This document shows positions 8,491-17,278 of a DNA stretch of 64,000 bases, piece by piece (within the stretch, counting starts at the first letter, position 1; each line of letters starts with the position of its first letter). The position numbers were made by a program, and so were the translations under genes. Source of the DNA: Alicyclobacillus sacchari (GTDB lineage: Bacteria > Bacillota > Bacilli > Alicyclobacillales > Alicyclobacillaceae); NCBI RefSeq assembly GCF_004366795.1, contig NZ_SORF01000007.1, forward strand, positions 95,963-159,962, in the 5' to 3' direction. The notes below the pieces were generated by a model. The model was not told the DNA's origin. It did no database searches and saw nothing but the letters and a program-made list of their open reading frames with translations.

Positions 8491-8799
8491 ATGGACAAGC
8501 AATCTTTGTTCGTACAAGTTGCGAATTTGGAAGAGCGGATTGGCGAGTTGTACGAGGAATTGGGATCGCTCAAGCACAAGATCCAGGAACTCATCGAGGA
8601 AAACCAGCGATTGCAACGGGAGAATGAGCATTACCAGGCTGAGTCGCTGGGTAAGGTGGTCAACCCGGAGTCCAGTTCTGCGCAGGAGAATTTGCGCCGT
8701 ATTTATCGAGAAGGATTCCACATCTGCAACGTCAAGTATGGGAGCTTGCGCACAGAGGGAGAATGTCTGTTTTGCCTTTCGTTCATCGATCGCGCCTGA
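8491..8799 (+). CDS. yabA: Replication initiation control protein YabA
   Basis: YabA binds DnaA and DnaN and limits re-initiation of replication. The 102-residue protein has an N-terminal leucine-rich coiled coil (about residues 5-50) and the C-terminal zinc motif HICNVKYGSL...GECLFC. Both match B. subtilis YabA. It follows ricT after 19 bp. In B. subtilis yabB and yazA separate yabA from rsmI; both are absent here and a structured 115-bp spacer lies in their place. Confidence 0.93.
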   Translation: MDKQSLFVQVANLEERIGELYEELGSLKHKIQELIEENQRLQRENEHYQAESLGKVVNPESSSAQENLRRIYREGFHICNVKYGSLRTEGECLFCLSFIDRA

Positions 8800-8837
8800 A
8801 ATTGCAGGCGGGCTGTGCCTTTGCGATAGAAAACCAG

Positions 8838-8902
8838 GGGTCTGTCGGTGTAAAGCCGTCCGTCTTGGAAGATGGATTGTGGCTTGGCGGCAGACCCTTT
8901 TT
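8838..8902 (+). terminator. Structured hairpin with T-run between yabA and rsmI
   Basis: Outer stem 8838-8847/8888-8897 (10 bp, one G-U), inner stem AAGCC/GGCTT (8853-8857/8881-8885), apical TCTT/AAGA, then five T at 8898-8902. It can act as an intrinsic terminator or attenuator just before the rsmI ribosome-binding site. Confidence 0.55.
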
Positions 8903-8914
8903 CGGCAGGTGAGC

Positions 8915-9805
8915 ATGGTGGTGTTGGAAAGTACCGTATCGCCGTCAGCATGTTTATACGTGTGTAGCACCCCAATCGGCAACCTTTCAGATGTCAGCTT
9001 GCGGCTTCTCGAGGTGTTGCGCGAGGTGGATCTTGTGCTGTGCGAAGACACGCGTCAAACCCGTAAGTTATTCAGCCGCTTTAAGATACCTGCGGATCGA
9101 CTGCGCAGCTATCATCAGCATAACGAGAGGGCAAGCCAGGCTTGGCTGCGCGAACAGTTTGCCGCAGGGAGGCGCATCGCGCTCGTATCCGACGCTGGTA
9201 CACCGCTGGTTTCTGATCCTGGTGCGGTCGTGGTCGAGACGGCCATCGCGATGGAGGTGCCAGTTGTCCCCATTCCTGGACCGAGCGCCGTGCTTGCGGG
9301 CTTGGTGGGCAGTGGACTCACCATGACACCGTTTGTCTACCTGGGATTTCCACCGCGATCGCAGTCTGAGCGTTTGCTTTGGCTGGAACCGTTTCGCAGT
9401 GCACCAGCGACGCTCGTGCTCTACGAGGCACCGCATCGCCTCGAGGCGACGCTCGCGTTTTTACGTGATACTCTCGGCGACAAGCCAGCGGTTCTGGCGA
9501 AAGAATTGACCAAGCTACATGAGTCGTTTGCGCGGGGAACGCTGTCGGCATTATGCGAACGAGTGGCTGCCGAACACCCGCGCGGCGAGTACGTCGTGTT
9601 AATTGACAATCGGCTGACCGCCGAGGACGCAGAGCGCGTTCGTGAAGAGGAGACAGAATGTGCCTGGCAGCGTGCGCTCGAAGAAGTCCGGCATGCCATG
9701 GAACAGGGGATGTCCCACAAACAAGCGGTGGCCGAGGCGAGCGAGCGGTTTGGCGTGAAACGCCGAGAACTCTACAATGCCACTTTGGCACAGGAGCAAA
9801 GCTGA
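8915..9805 (+). CDS. rsmI: 16S rRNA (cytidine1402-2'-O)-methyltransferase
   Basis: Uses SAM to 2'-O-methylate C1402 in the ribosomal P site. The 296-residue protein has the tetrapyrrole-methylase fold with the family start CSTPIGNLSDVSLR, CEDTRQTRKL, SDAGTPLVSDPG, PGPSAVLAGLVGSG and YEAPHRL. The frame runs in from yabA, but ATG 8915 follows GGCAGGTGAG and gives the known N-terminus. A terminator-like hairpin lies directly upstream, so its expression may be partly uncoupled from yabA. Confidence 0.94.
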   Translation: MVVLESTVSPSACLYVCSTPIGNLSDVSLRLLEVLREVDLVLCEDTRQTRKLFSRFKIPADRLRSYHQHNERASQAWLREQFAAGRRIALVSDAGTPLVSDPGAVVVETAIAMEVPVVPIPGPSAVLAGLVGSGLTMTPFVYLGFPPRSQSERLLWLEPFRSAPATLVLYEAPHRLEATLAFLRDTLGDKPAVLAKELTKLHESFARGTLSALCERVAAEHPRGEYVVLIDNRLTAEDAERVREEETECAWQRALEEVRHAMEQGMSHKQAVAEASERFGVKRRELYNATLAQEQS

Positions 9806-9827
9806 ATATCAGAACGTCAATGGCGCG

Positions 9828-9862
9828 AAAAAGGCCGCAGCAGGACGTTGCCTGCGTCGGCC
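9828..9862 (-). terminator. Intrinsic terminator of abrB
   Basis: On the reverse strand a stem built from GGCCG/CGGCC plus CAGG/CCTG is followed by TTTTT. It lies about 20 bp after the abrB stop. Confidence 0.75.
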
Positions 9863-9883
9863 TTGGGCTATCCTCGTCTCACA

Positions 9884-10126
9884 TTACGCGTGTTGCATTT
9901 CAGAGATGCAGGACGGGCAGATGTTCTTGCCCTTGAAGTGGATAATCTCGTCCGCTTGTCCGCAGAAGATACAAGCTGGTTCATACTTCTTCAAAATGAT
10001 GCGATCCCCATCGACATAGATTTCAAGAGCATCTTTTTCGCCAATGCCGAGCGTACGGCGCAGCTCGATAGGAATCACGACACGACCCAACTCGTCAACC
10101 TTGCGCACGATACCTGTAGACTTCAC
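9884..10126 (-). CDS. abrB: Transition-state regulator AbrB, zinc-ribbon variant
   Basis: Global repressor of stationary-phase genes. Residues 1-50 are nearly identical to B. subtilis AbrB (KSTGIVRKVDELGRVVIPIE, then LRRTLGI and DALEIYVDGD). The C-terminal 30 residues differ: they hold two CxxC pairs (CIFC and CPSC) spaced like a zinc ribbon, instead of the B. subtilis tail. The start is GTG 10126, which follows GGGGATGG; a TTG six codons upstream is less likely. It is transcribed against its neighbours, between rsmI and metG, as in Bacillus. Confidence 0.93.
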   Translation of the reverse strand: MKSTGIVRKVDELGRVVIPIELRRTLGIGEKDALEIYVDGDRIILKKYEPACIFCGQADEIIHFKGKNICPSCISEMQHA

Positions 10127-10235
10127 TGTACCATCCCCGTTCAATCAAAATATGTTTGTCTTTTTGAAATATCGCACAGCTTGGCAGTGACCGTATACCA
10201 TCACTATCACGCCATGCAAATACTTCTATAGTCTT

Positions 10236-10263
10236 ACTATACTGGATATCAGGGTTTTTGCAA
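10236..10263 (-). promoter_or_regulatory. Sigma-A promoter of abrB
   Basis: Reverse strand: TTGCAA (10263-10258), 16-bp spacer, TATAGT (10241-10236). It is about 110 bp upstream of the abrB start, leaving a 5' leader. No perfect Spo0A box was found beside it. Confidence 0.6.
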
Positions 10264-10504
10264 GACCTTACATTTCTGAAGGTAGCTGTTCGGATGATTC
10301 AGATTTCCGTGTGCTTGCAGGATGAAAGTTTTCTGCACATTTCACGACACACGCCACGCTTCCGCCTACAATCCACGCGCCAGCGGGAAAACGTGTGCCG
10401 GGCAGTTACAGGCAAGTTGCGATCGCCAGACGGATCGCGTATGATGATTGGCAAATCAAGTCACAACTACACATTGTGATTCGGTGAAAGAATGGTACCC
10501 AAAA

Positions 10505-10745
10505 GTGCGGTTGACAGCGAGCCGGGATGGTGGAAGCCGGTAACGAGCGGTTGGGGAGTATGGTTCTGGAGAATCGCTCGGTGAGGCTCACAGTTGGGCT
10601 AAGCCGGGCGCGGTCGTTCCCGTTAGCGAACAGGGCGCTTTGCCGAGCGTCCGCAACAAGGCCTGTAAACTCGAATGGAGTTTGCGGGCGAAGTTGGGTG
10701 GTACCACGAGCCGAGCCTCGTCCCAATCTGGGGACGAGGCTTTTT
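10505..10745 (+). promoter_or_regulatory. T-box riboswitch leader of metG
   Basis: The diagnostic T-box core GGGTGGTACCACG lies at 10695-10707 and is followed by a strong terminator: GCCTCGTCCC (10715-10724) pairs with GGGACGAGGC (10731-10740), then five T. Stem I features are seen upstream (GGATGGTGGAAGCC near 10523-10538). An ATG at 10560-10562 is a candidate methionine specifier. Uncharged tRNA-Met would favour the antiterminator and raise metG expression. The 5' boundary is approximate. The rest of the 670-bp gap between abrB and metG, 10264-10504, holds no gene that I can support. Confidence 0.88.
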
Positions 10746-10796
10746 CGCGGTGTTTATGAAATCGCGATGGTCCAGTATGCAAAGGGGGAAGAAGAG

Positions 10797-12755
10797 TTGG
10801 CAAAACCGACGTTTTACATCACGACACCGATTTATTATCCGAATGACAAGCTGCACATTGGCCACGCCTACACCACTGTCGCGGCGGACGCGATGGCGCG
10901 CTACAAGCGGCTGCGTGGTTATGACGTATACTTCTTGACTGGCACAGATGAGCATGGTCAGAAGATCCAGACGCGGGCTGCACAGGCCGGACTGCCACCA
11001 AAACAGTTCCTCGATCCCATCATCGACTGGATTCAGTCGCTGTGGAAGAAACTCGACATCTCATATGACGACTTCATTCGGACGACAGAGGATCGGCATA
11101 CCAAGGTGGTCGCCGACATTTTTGAACGCCTGCTGAAGCAGGGCGACATTTACCTGTCTGAGTACGAAGGATGGTACTGTACACCCGACGAGTCGTTCTG
11201 GACCGAGCGGGAGCTGAAGGACGGCAAATGCCCAGAATGCGGCCGCGAAGTGCAATATGTTCGCGAAGCGTCGTATTTCTTCCGGATGAGCAAGTATGTG
11301 GACAAATTGGTGCAATACTACGACGAGAATCCAGAGTTTATTGAACCCATTGGCCGCAAGACCGAGATGCTGAAGAACTTCATCGAGCCAGGGTTGCAGG
11401 ATCTGTGCGTGTCACGCACCTCGTTCGATTGGGGCGTTCATGTCAAGAGCGATCCGAAGCATGTTGTTTACGTTTGGCTCGATGCCCTGACAAACTATAT
11501 CACCGCCATTGGCTATGGCTCCGACAAGGTGGAGGAGCGGGCGAAGTTTGAGAAGTACTGGCCGGCCGATGTCCACGTCGTAGGTAAGGACATCGTCCGC
11601 TTCCACACGATTTACTGGCCCATCATTCTCATGGCATTGGGGTTGCCGCTGCCGAAGAAAGTGTTCGGTCACGGCTTCTTCTTGGCCAAGGGCGGAAAGA
11701 TGAGTAAATCGAAGGGCAATGTGATTGATCCGCTGCGCTTGATTGATCGCTATGGTCGTGACGCGTTTCGCTATTTCTTGTTGCGCGAGATCCCGTTTGG
11801 CCAAGACGGCGTCTTCACGCCGGAAGCGATGGTCGAGCGGCTCAATTACGATCTCGCCAACGACTTCGGCAACCTAGTGCATCGCACGGCAGCGATGCTG
11901 GGGCGGTTCACGGACGGGATCGTGCCGGAGCCAGGCGCACGCGCGGAACAGGATGAGGCTTTGGCCGAATTGGCCGAGTCGACACGGGCGAAAGTCGAAG
12001 AACACATGGACAAGATGCAGTTTTCACTTGCGCTGACAGAGATTTGGAATCTTGTGCGAGCCGCGAATAAGTACATCGACGACTGTCAGCCGTGGCGCCT
12101 TTACAAAGAGGGACACAAGGAGCGCCTGCAGACGGTGCTGTATCACATGGTCGAAGCCATTCGCGTCTCGACCATTCTGGTACAGCCGTTTATGACGGAC
12201 GCACCACAGGCCATCCGGCAGCAGTTTGGTTGGACGGCGGACGAATTCGCTTGGACGGCCGCTGTCATCGGCATGGGCGGTGCTGGCAAGCAGGTTGCCG
12301 AAGTGGCACCACTTTTTCCGCGACTTGATGTAGAGAAGGAGATTGAAGCGTTGACTGAAATGACGACCAACCAGAATACGACGGCGAAGGCAGAACAGCA
12401 GAAAGCAGCAAAGGCTGCACCAAGTGGCAAGCCGCAAATCGGCATCGACGCGTTCGATCAGGTCGAACTTCGCGTAGGCCAAGTTTTGACCGCAAAAAAA
12501 GTGGAGGGAGCAGACAAACTCCTCCAATTCGACATCGATCTCGGCGCCGAGAAGCGGCAGATTGTCTCTGGTATCGCGAAATACTATCAGCCGGAGGAGC
12601 TCGTCGGTAAAAAGGTCGTTGTCGTATCCAACCTGAAGCCTGCGAAGCTGCGTGGTGTCGAATCACAGGGCATGATTCTCTGTGCCTCAGAGGGCGACAA
12701 GCTCTCCATCGTCTCCGTACCCGAATCCATGCCAAACGGAGCGATTGTCAAGTGA
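10797..12755 (+). CDS. metG: Methionyl-tRNA synthetase
   Basis: Class I synthetase that charges tRNA-Met. Residues 20-23 are HIGH, the KMSKS loop is near 301-305, a zinc knuckle has cysteines near 128 and 144-147 (WYCTPDESFW, CPECG), and a C-terminal tRNA-binding OB domain occupies about 550-652 (DQVELRVGQVL, VSGIAKYY). Start TTG 10797 lies 8 bp after AAAGGGGG; the frame stays open through the T-box, so longer starts are artefacts. The stop overlaps tatD by GTGA. Regulated by the T-box upstream. Confidence 0.95.
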   Translation: MAKPTFYITTPIYYPNDKLHIGHAYTTVAADAMARYKRLRGYDVYFLTGTDEHGQKIQTRAAQAGLPPKQFLDPIIDWIQSLWKKLDISYDDFIRTTEDRHTKVVADIFERLLKQGDIYLSEYEGWYCTPDESFWTERELKDGKCPECGREVQYVREASYFFRMSKYVDKLVQYYDENPEFIEPIGRKTEMLKNFIEPGLQDLCVSRTSFDWGVHVKSDPKHVVYVWLDALTNYITAIGYGSDKVEERAKFEKYWPADVHVVGKDIVRFHTIYWPIILMALGLPLPKKVFGHGFFLAKGGKMSKSKGNVIDPLRLIDRYGRDAFRYFLLREIPFGQDGVFTPEAMVERLNYDLANDFGNLVHRTAAMLGRFTDGIVPEPGARAEQDEALAELAESTRAKVEEHMDKMQFSLALTEIWNLVRAANKYIDDCQPWRLYKEGHKERLQTVLYHMVEAIRVSTILVQPFMTDAPQAIRQQFGWTADEFAWTAAVIGMGGAGKQVAEVAPLFPRLDVEKEIEALTEMTTNQNTTAKAEQQKAAKAAPSGKPQIGIDAFDQVELRVGQVLTAKKVEGADKLLQFDIDLGAEKRQIVSGIAKYYQPEELVGKKVVVVSNLKPAKLRGVESQGMILCASEGDKLSIVSVPESMPNGAIVK

Positions 12756-13531
12756 GGTTGTTTGATACGCACTGCCACTTGATGGATGGGCAGTTTGGCG
12801 ACGATCTCGACAGCGTGATCGCCCGTGCTCGTGCGGAGGGGGTCGATCGCATGGTCATTCCGGCGGTCGATCTCGCCACGGCCCGTGCAGCCATTCACAT
12901 TGCCGAGGCGCATGAAGGCGTGTATGCGGCGGTCGGCATTCATCCAGAGTCTGCCGCGAGCGCGAGGATCGAGGACTATGACGAAATGGAGCGCCTGGCC
13001 GGGCATGAAAAGGTCGTCGCGATTGGCGAGATTGGCCTCGACTACTACTGGGATAGCGCACCGCGGTCTGTCCAGCAGGAGGTCATGGAGCGGCAGATCG
13101 AGCTCGCAAAGCGAGTGGGGTTGCCCATTATCGTGCACAACCGGGAGTCGACGGAAGACGTCATCGCGTTGCTTGCGAAAACTCAGGTCGGGACGAGCGT
13201 CGGCGGCGTGATGCACTGTTTCAACGAACGCGAAGAGGCGCTCCGGCGGTGTCTGGAGCTCGGTATGTACATTTCGTTTGCGGGGCCTGTCACATTTAAG
13301 AAGTCGGATGACCTCCGTGCACTTGCGGCCAAGGTGCCGTCTGACAGGCTGCTTATCGAAACGGACAGTCCGTATTTGTCGCCACACCCGTTTCGCGGCA
13401 AGCGTAACGAGCCCGCACGTGTGAAGTTGGTCGCCGATACGGTCGCCTATGCACGCGGCGAGTCGGTGCAAGCGTGCGCCGAGCAGACCCGGGAGAACGC
13501 TCATCGGCTGTTCTGGAAGGTGAAGCCATAG
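12752..13531 (+). CDS. tatD: TatD family metal-dependent DNase (YabD)
   Basis: A 259-residue TIM-barrel hydrolase of the TatD family. Metal ligands are visible: DTHCHLMD at residues 4-11, GEIGLDYYW with the bridging Glu, the IVHNRE histidine, MHCFN, and the terminal TDSPYLSPHP. The GTG start overlaps the metG stop, so it is translationally coupled. It is followed immediately by rnmV; yabE, which separates them in B. subtilis, is missing. Confidence 0.93.
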   Translation: MRLFDTHCHLMDGQFGDDLDSVIARARAEGVDRMVIPAVDLATARAAIHIAEAHEGVYAAVGIHPESAASARIEDYDEMERLAGHEKVVAIGEIGLDYYWDSAPRSVQQEVMERQIELAKRVGLPIIVHNRESTEDVIALLAKTQVGTSVGGVMHCFNEREEALRRCLELGMYISFAGPVTFKKSDDLRALAAKVPSDRLLIETDSPYLSPHPFRGKRNEPARVKLVADTVAYARGESVQACAEQTRENAHRLFWKVKP

Positions 13532-14098
13532 ATGACTTGGGAACGGCCGAAACTGTCGGAAGTGGTCGTGGTCGAGGGCATCCACGATAAGCAGCGTGTC
13601 GATGAGGCTGTTGAAGCAGATGTCATTGTCCTGGGTGGGGACAGGTTGAGCAAACGGGTGCTCGCACTTTTGCGCCGCGCGATCGCGGTACGAGGCGCAA
13701 TTTTGCTCACAGATCCAGATGGAGCTGGCGAGCGGATCAGGCGCCGCATCGACAGCCTGGCACCTGGATGCAAACATGCTTATCTGCCGCGCGGGAAGGC
13801 CATTGCCGACGGAGGGCTCGGCGTTGAACACGCCCGAGCCGAAGATGTAGGACGGGCATTGTTGGCGGCAAGGTCGACGGATGTGGCACCGTGCATGGGT
13901 ACATCGGACGCCTTCACGTACGATGATTTGTTGCGGCACGGCTTGACAGGCCACCCGCAAGCGGCGCTACGAAGGCAGCGCGTTGGCGATGCACTGGGCA
14001 TTGGTTACGGCAACGGGAAGGCATTTTTGCACAAGCTCAACGCCTATGGTGTCACGCGCGACGAATTCGAACGAGCGGTGGAAAGGTTGACGGATTAA
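13532..14098 (+). CDS. rnmV: Ribonuclease M5
   Basis: Toprim-fold endonuclease that matures 5S rRNA. The 188-residue protein has the Toprim glutamate motif VVVVEGIHDKQRV near residues 12-25 and LLTDPDGAGERIRRR with the DxD metal site, followed by a helical C-terminal domain. Its ATG directly follows the tatD stop and its own stop overlaps the rsmA ATG by one base, so tatD-rnmV-rsmA form a tight unit. Confidence 0.94.
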   Translation: MTWERPKLSEVVVVEGIHDKQRVDEAVEADVIVLGGDRLSKRVLALLRRAIAVRGAILLTDPDGAGERIRRRIDSLAPGCKHAYLPRGKAIADGGLGVEHARAEDVGRALLAARSTDVAPCMGTSDAFTYDDLLRHGLTGHPQAALRRQRVGDALGIGYGNGKAFLHKLNAYGVTRDEFERAVERLTD

Positions 14099-14958
14099 TG
14101 GCTGGGGGCGATTTTGGGCCGCGGGCGACGAAAGAGCTTCTGCGGCAGTACGGCGTGATCGCAAAGAAGCAATTCGGGCAGAACTTTCTGATCGATGCAC
14201 GGGTGCTGGAGGGCATCGTCGACGCTGTCAACGCCGATGATCGCACGGTGGCACTCGAGGTGGGGCCTGGGCTTGGGGCACTCACAATACAATTGGCGAA
14301 TCGGGCGCGGCAAGTCATCGCCATCGAGAAAGACGAGACATTGCGGCCGGTGCTCGGTGGCGTGCTGGCTGGCCGTGAGAATGTAGAACTCGTCTTTGCC
14401 GACTGTTTGAAGGTCGATATTGAGGCTCTGGTGTCTCCCTTTTTGCAACCGGTTGACGATTTCGTTTTTGCCGCCAACCTGCCGTACTACGTCACGACGC
14501 CGATTCTCTTTGCCGTGCTCGAATCCAAGTTGCCGCTCCGCCGTGCCGTCGTCATGGTACAGCGCGAGGTAGCGGACAGGATGGTGGCTGAGCCGGGAGG
14601 AAAGGACTACGGCGTTCTGTCTGTCGGCGTGCAGTATCGGGGTGCCGTGAAACGCTTGTTTGTTGTGCCGCCAAGCGCTTTTCTTCCTCAGCCAGGAGTT
14701 GAGTCGGCTGTCGTGCTCATCGACTGTGAGCGACGCCCAGATGACCGAGCAACCGATGAGGAGAAGTTCTTTCAGGTCGTACGCGCGGCATTTTCCACGC
14801 GTCGAAAAACACTCGAAAACGCGCTGGCGAGCGGCCTTGGCGTGCCAAAGTCGGAATCTGCCGATTTGATTCGAAGAGCAGGCCTCAACCCCTCTGTACG
14901 CGCGGAAGCCTTATCTATCGCGGATTTTGTACGCTTGGCAGAGCAGATGGGGACCTAG
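14098..14958 (+). CDS. rsmA: 16S rRNA dimethyladenosine transferase
   Basis: Dimethylates A1518/A1519 of 16S rRNA (KsgA). The 286-residue protein shows KKQFGQNFLID, the SAM motif EVGPGLGALT and the catalytic NLPYYVTTPI. The C-terminal helical domain has AFSTRRKTLENAL. It is the last gene of the ancestral replication/translation run; in B. subtilis yabG follows directly, but here a 12-kb catabolic island begins after an inverted repeat. Confidence 0.96.
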   Translation: MAGGDFGPRATKELLRQYGVIAKKQFGQNFLIDARVLEGIVDAVNADDRTVALEVGPGLGALTIQLANRARQVIAIEKDETLRPVLGGVLAGRENVELVFADCLKVDIEALVSPFLQPVDDFVFAANLPYYVTTPILFAVLESKLPLRRAVVMVQREVADRMVAEPGGKDYGVLSVGVQYRGAVKRLFVVPPSAFLPQPGVESAVVLIDCERRPDDRATDEEKFFQVVRAAFSTRRKTLENALASGLGVPKSESADLIRRAGLNPSVRAEALSIADFVRLAEQMGT

Positions 14959-14987
14959 GGTGAAGTGCCATTTCATTTCACCGGTTT

Positions 14988-15031
14988 CTGCAGCAACATC
15001 GACGATCAAAAACATCCTGATGTTGCTGCAG
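14988..15031 (+). terminator. 13-bp perfect inverted repeat after rsmA
   Basis: CTGCAGCAACATC (14988-15000) and GATGTTGCTGCAG (15019-15031) pair perfectly around an 18-base loop. The following CTCTTTG is only a weak T-tract, so it may be a terminator or a processing hairpin. The rest of 14959-15142 shows no gene. Confidence 0.5.
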
Positions 15032-15142
15032 CTCTTTGCGTCTACCTGCATCCGCCAAGGGAGTCAGACGTTTGTGGCCAGATCCAAGTGCCTTGCACGG
15101 CGGCAGTGGTCATAAGCAGCGCAAAAAAAGCCACTCAGACGT

Positions 15143-15200
15143 AGCCTGAACAGGTACCATTGCGTTATAATAGTCCTGTAACATACCAACCAGTCAGTAC
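15143..15200 (+). promoter_or_regulatory. Promoter and putative TetR operator of the catabolic island
   Basis: TATAAT lies at 15166-15171; the -35 is poor. Immediately downstream, at 15184-15200, ACCAACCAGTCAGT forms an imperfect palindrome of the ACCnACCnGTnnGT type recognised by many TetR proteins. Placed between the -10 and the RBS, it would suit repression by the TetR protein encoded at 18901. This regulatory link is an inference. Confidence 0.5.
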
Positions 15201-15213
15201 ACAGGAGGGACTC

Positions 15214-16440
15214 ATGGACTTCTCCTATTCAGAAAAGGTTGTTCGGTTACAGGAAAGGCTCACGGAGTTTATGGAGACGTACGTGTATCCGAACGAGGCT
15301 GTTTACGCCGCTCAACTGAAAGCGCTTACCGACGAATCCAGGCGCTGGTCGAGTATTCCGCCTATCGTGGAAGAGCTGAAGGCGAAGGCGAAAGAGCAAG
15401 GACTATGGAATCTGTTTCTTCCAGACAGTGAATATGGGGCGGGGCTGACAAACCTCGAGTATGCGCCGCTTTGTGAAACGATGGGCAGATCTATCATCGC
15501 TCCTGAAATTTTCAATTGCAATGCACCTGATACTGGGAACATCGAGGTTCTCGCTCGTTACGGATCGGATGAGCAGAAAGAGAAATGGCTTCATCCGTTG
15601 CTCGCTGGCGACATTCGCTCTTGTTTCGCGATGACTGAGCCCGATGTCGCTTCGAGCGACGCCACGAACATCAGGGCGAGCATTGTTCGCGATGGTGACG
15701 AATATATCGTCAACGGACGCAAATGGTGGTCAACCGGGGCTGGCGATCCGCGTTGCAAAGTCGCCATCGTCATGGGGCGCACAAACCCGGAAGCACCGCG
15801 CCACGAGCAGCAATCCATGATTCTCGTGCCCCTTGACACGCCAGGTGTGCGAGTGACACGGATGCTCTCCGTCTTCGGGTACGATCACGCTCCACATGGA
15901 CATGGCGAAATCGCGTTTGACAACGTGCGCGTGCCAGCGAGCCATATCATCTGGGGCGAAGGAAAAGGGTTCGCGATCGCGCAGGGGCGTTTGGGGCCTG
16001 GTCGCATCCATCACTGTATGCGTCTCTTGGGCGCGGCGGAACGAGCGCTGGAACTCCTTTGTAAGCGCGTACAATCGCGCTTGGCATTTGGCCATCCCCT
16101 TGCCAGCCAAGGGGTCATTCAGGACTGGATTGCCCAGTCGCGTATCGACATAGAGCAAGCGCGGCTGTTGACGCTCAAGGCTGCATACCTGATGGACACG
16201 GTGGGCAACCGGGCAGCTCGCACCGAAATCGCGATGATCAAGGCTGTTGCGCCAACCATTGCGCTTCGCGTGATCGACCGCGCAATTCAAGCCCATGGCG
16301 CAGCCGGGGTGAGCGACGATTATCCGCTTGCCGCGTTCTGGGCGAACGCCCGCACTCTGCGCATTGCGGACGGCCCAGATGAAGTGCACCGTATGCAAAT
16401 TGCGCGCGACGAATTGCGGAAATATCGCGAGGCGCCATAA
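15214..16440 (+). CDS. ACAD10/11-like acyl-CoA dehydrogenase
   Basis: FAD-dependent dehydrogenase-fold protein, 408 residues, with the usual helix-sheet-helix layout: [16 protein letters not shown] flavin/substrate motif, [13 protein letters not shown] strand ([14 protein letters not shown]), and the C-terminal signature [14 protein letters not shown]. The last motif replaces the YEGT[SN] catalytic Glu segment with Asp, as in ACAD10/11 and LvaC relatives. In that group the enzyme acts on 4-phosphoacyl-CoA made by an APH-fold kinase; a matching kinase sits at the other end of this island (25982-27058). Start ATG 15214 follows AGGAGGGA. Substrate unproven. Confidence 0.85.
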   Translation: MDFSYSEKVVRLQERLTEFMETYVYPNEAVYAAQLKALTDESRRWSSIPPIVEELKAKAKEQGLWNLFLPDSEYGAGLTNLEYAPLCETMGRSIIAPEIFNCNAPDTGNIEVLARYGSDEQKEKWLHPLLAGDIRSCFAMTEPDVASSDATNIRASIVRDGDEYIVNGRKWWSTGAGDPRCKVAIVMGRTNPEAPRHEQQSMILVPLDTPGVRVTRMLSVFGYDHAPHGHGEIAFDNVRVPASHIIWGEGKGFAIAQGRLGPGRIHHCMRLLGAAERALELLCKRVQSRLAFGHPLASQGVIQDWIAQSRIDIEQARLLTLKAAYLMDTVGNRAARTEIAMIKAVAPTIALRVIDRAIQAHGAAGVSDDYPLAAFWANARTLRIADGPDEVHRMQIARDELRKYREAP

Positions 16441-16455
16441 GCGAGGGGGAACTCC

Positions 16456-17235
16456 ATGCATATTCGGGACTTATTTGACCTTCATGGGAAGGTAGCGATT
16501 GTCACAGGGGGTGGGCGTGGACTTGGCGAACAGTTGGCCGAGGCGCTCGCGGAAGCGGGCGCAGATCTGCTTTTGTGTTCGCGCAAGGTGGAGGCTTGCG
16601 CCGAGGTGGCGGATCGTATCACCGCTGCGACCGGCGTCAAGGCTGTCGCCATGTCGTGTGATATTGTGCAACCGGACGACGTGGCGCGGGTCGTCGATCG
16701 GGCCATGGCGGAGTTTGGCCGGATCGACATCTTGGTGAATAACAGTGGGGCGACTTGGGGAGCTCCGGCTGTTGACATGCCACTTGAAGCATGGCGAAAG
16801 GTTATCGACACCAATGTCACAGGCACATTCCTGATGAGTCAGGCGGTCGGGCGCGTCATGATTCAGCAAGGCGGCGGGAAAATCATCAATATTGCTTCGA
16901 CCGCCGGTTTTGGCGGTGTCGATCCCCGGCTCATGGATGCTATTGGCTACAACACGAGCAAAGGTGCCATTTTGACATTCACCAAAGATCTCGCAGTCAA
17001 ATGGGGACGACACGGAGTCACAGTCAATGCTATCGCGCCGGGCTTTTTTCCGACCAAGATGTCGAGGGGCGTTCTCGCCCAAGCTGGTGAGGCGCTCCTG
17101 GCACAGACGCCGTTGGGGCGCTTCGGAGGCGACTCTGACTTAAAGGGGGCCGCTGTGTTTCTGGCTTCTGCCGCATCCGATTACATGACGGGAGCCGTAC
17201 TGACGATCGACGGCGGCGTTTCGGCCCACCACTGA
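16456..17235 (+). CDS. SDR-family oxidoreductase
   Basis: A 259-residue classical short-chain dehydrogenase. It has the cofactor motif TGGGRGLG (residues 17-24), NNSG, catalytic Ser148, and YxxxK (Y165, K169: YNTSK). The absence of a basic residue pair typical for strict NADPH enzymes was not tested. It follows the ACAD10/11-like gene after 15 bp with GAGGGGGA as RBS, so they are co-transcribed. By analogy to levulinate catabolism it could reduce or oxidise a keto/hydroxy-acyl-CoA, but this is only context-based. Confidence 0.85.
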   Translation: MHIRDLFDLHGKVAIVTGGGRGLGEQLAEALAEAGADLLLCSRKVEACAEVADRITAATGVKAVAMSCDIVQPDDVARVVDRAMAEFGRIDILVNNSGATWGAPAVDMPLEAWRKVIDTNVTGTFLMSQAVGRVMIQQGGGKIINIASTAGFGGVDPRLMDAIGYNTSKGAILTFTKDLAVKWGRHGVTVNAIAPGFFPTKMSRGVLAQAGEALLAQTPLGRFGGDSDLKGAAVFLASAASDYMTGAVLTIDGGVSAHH

Positions 17236-17278
17236 CTTGCGGCTCGCGTCGCCGCGCCATTGTGAAGGAGGTTGCGTG

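Noticed and set aside
10527..10796. N-terminal extension of MetG by 90 codons
   Set aside because: The extension covers the T-box and terminator; TTG 10797 has a strong RBS and gives the normal N-terminus.
12587..13960. 457-codon reverse-strand open frame opposite metG/tatD/rnmV
   Set aside because: Low-complexity shadow frame with no RBS or recognisable domain; the plus-strand genes in the same place are conserved and complete.
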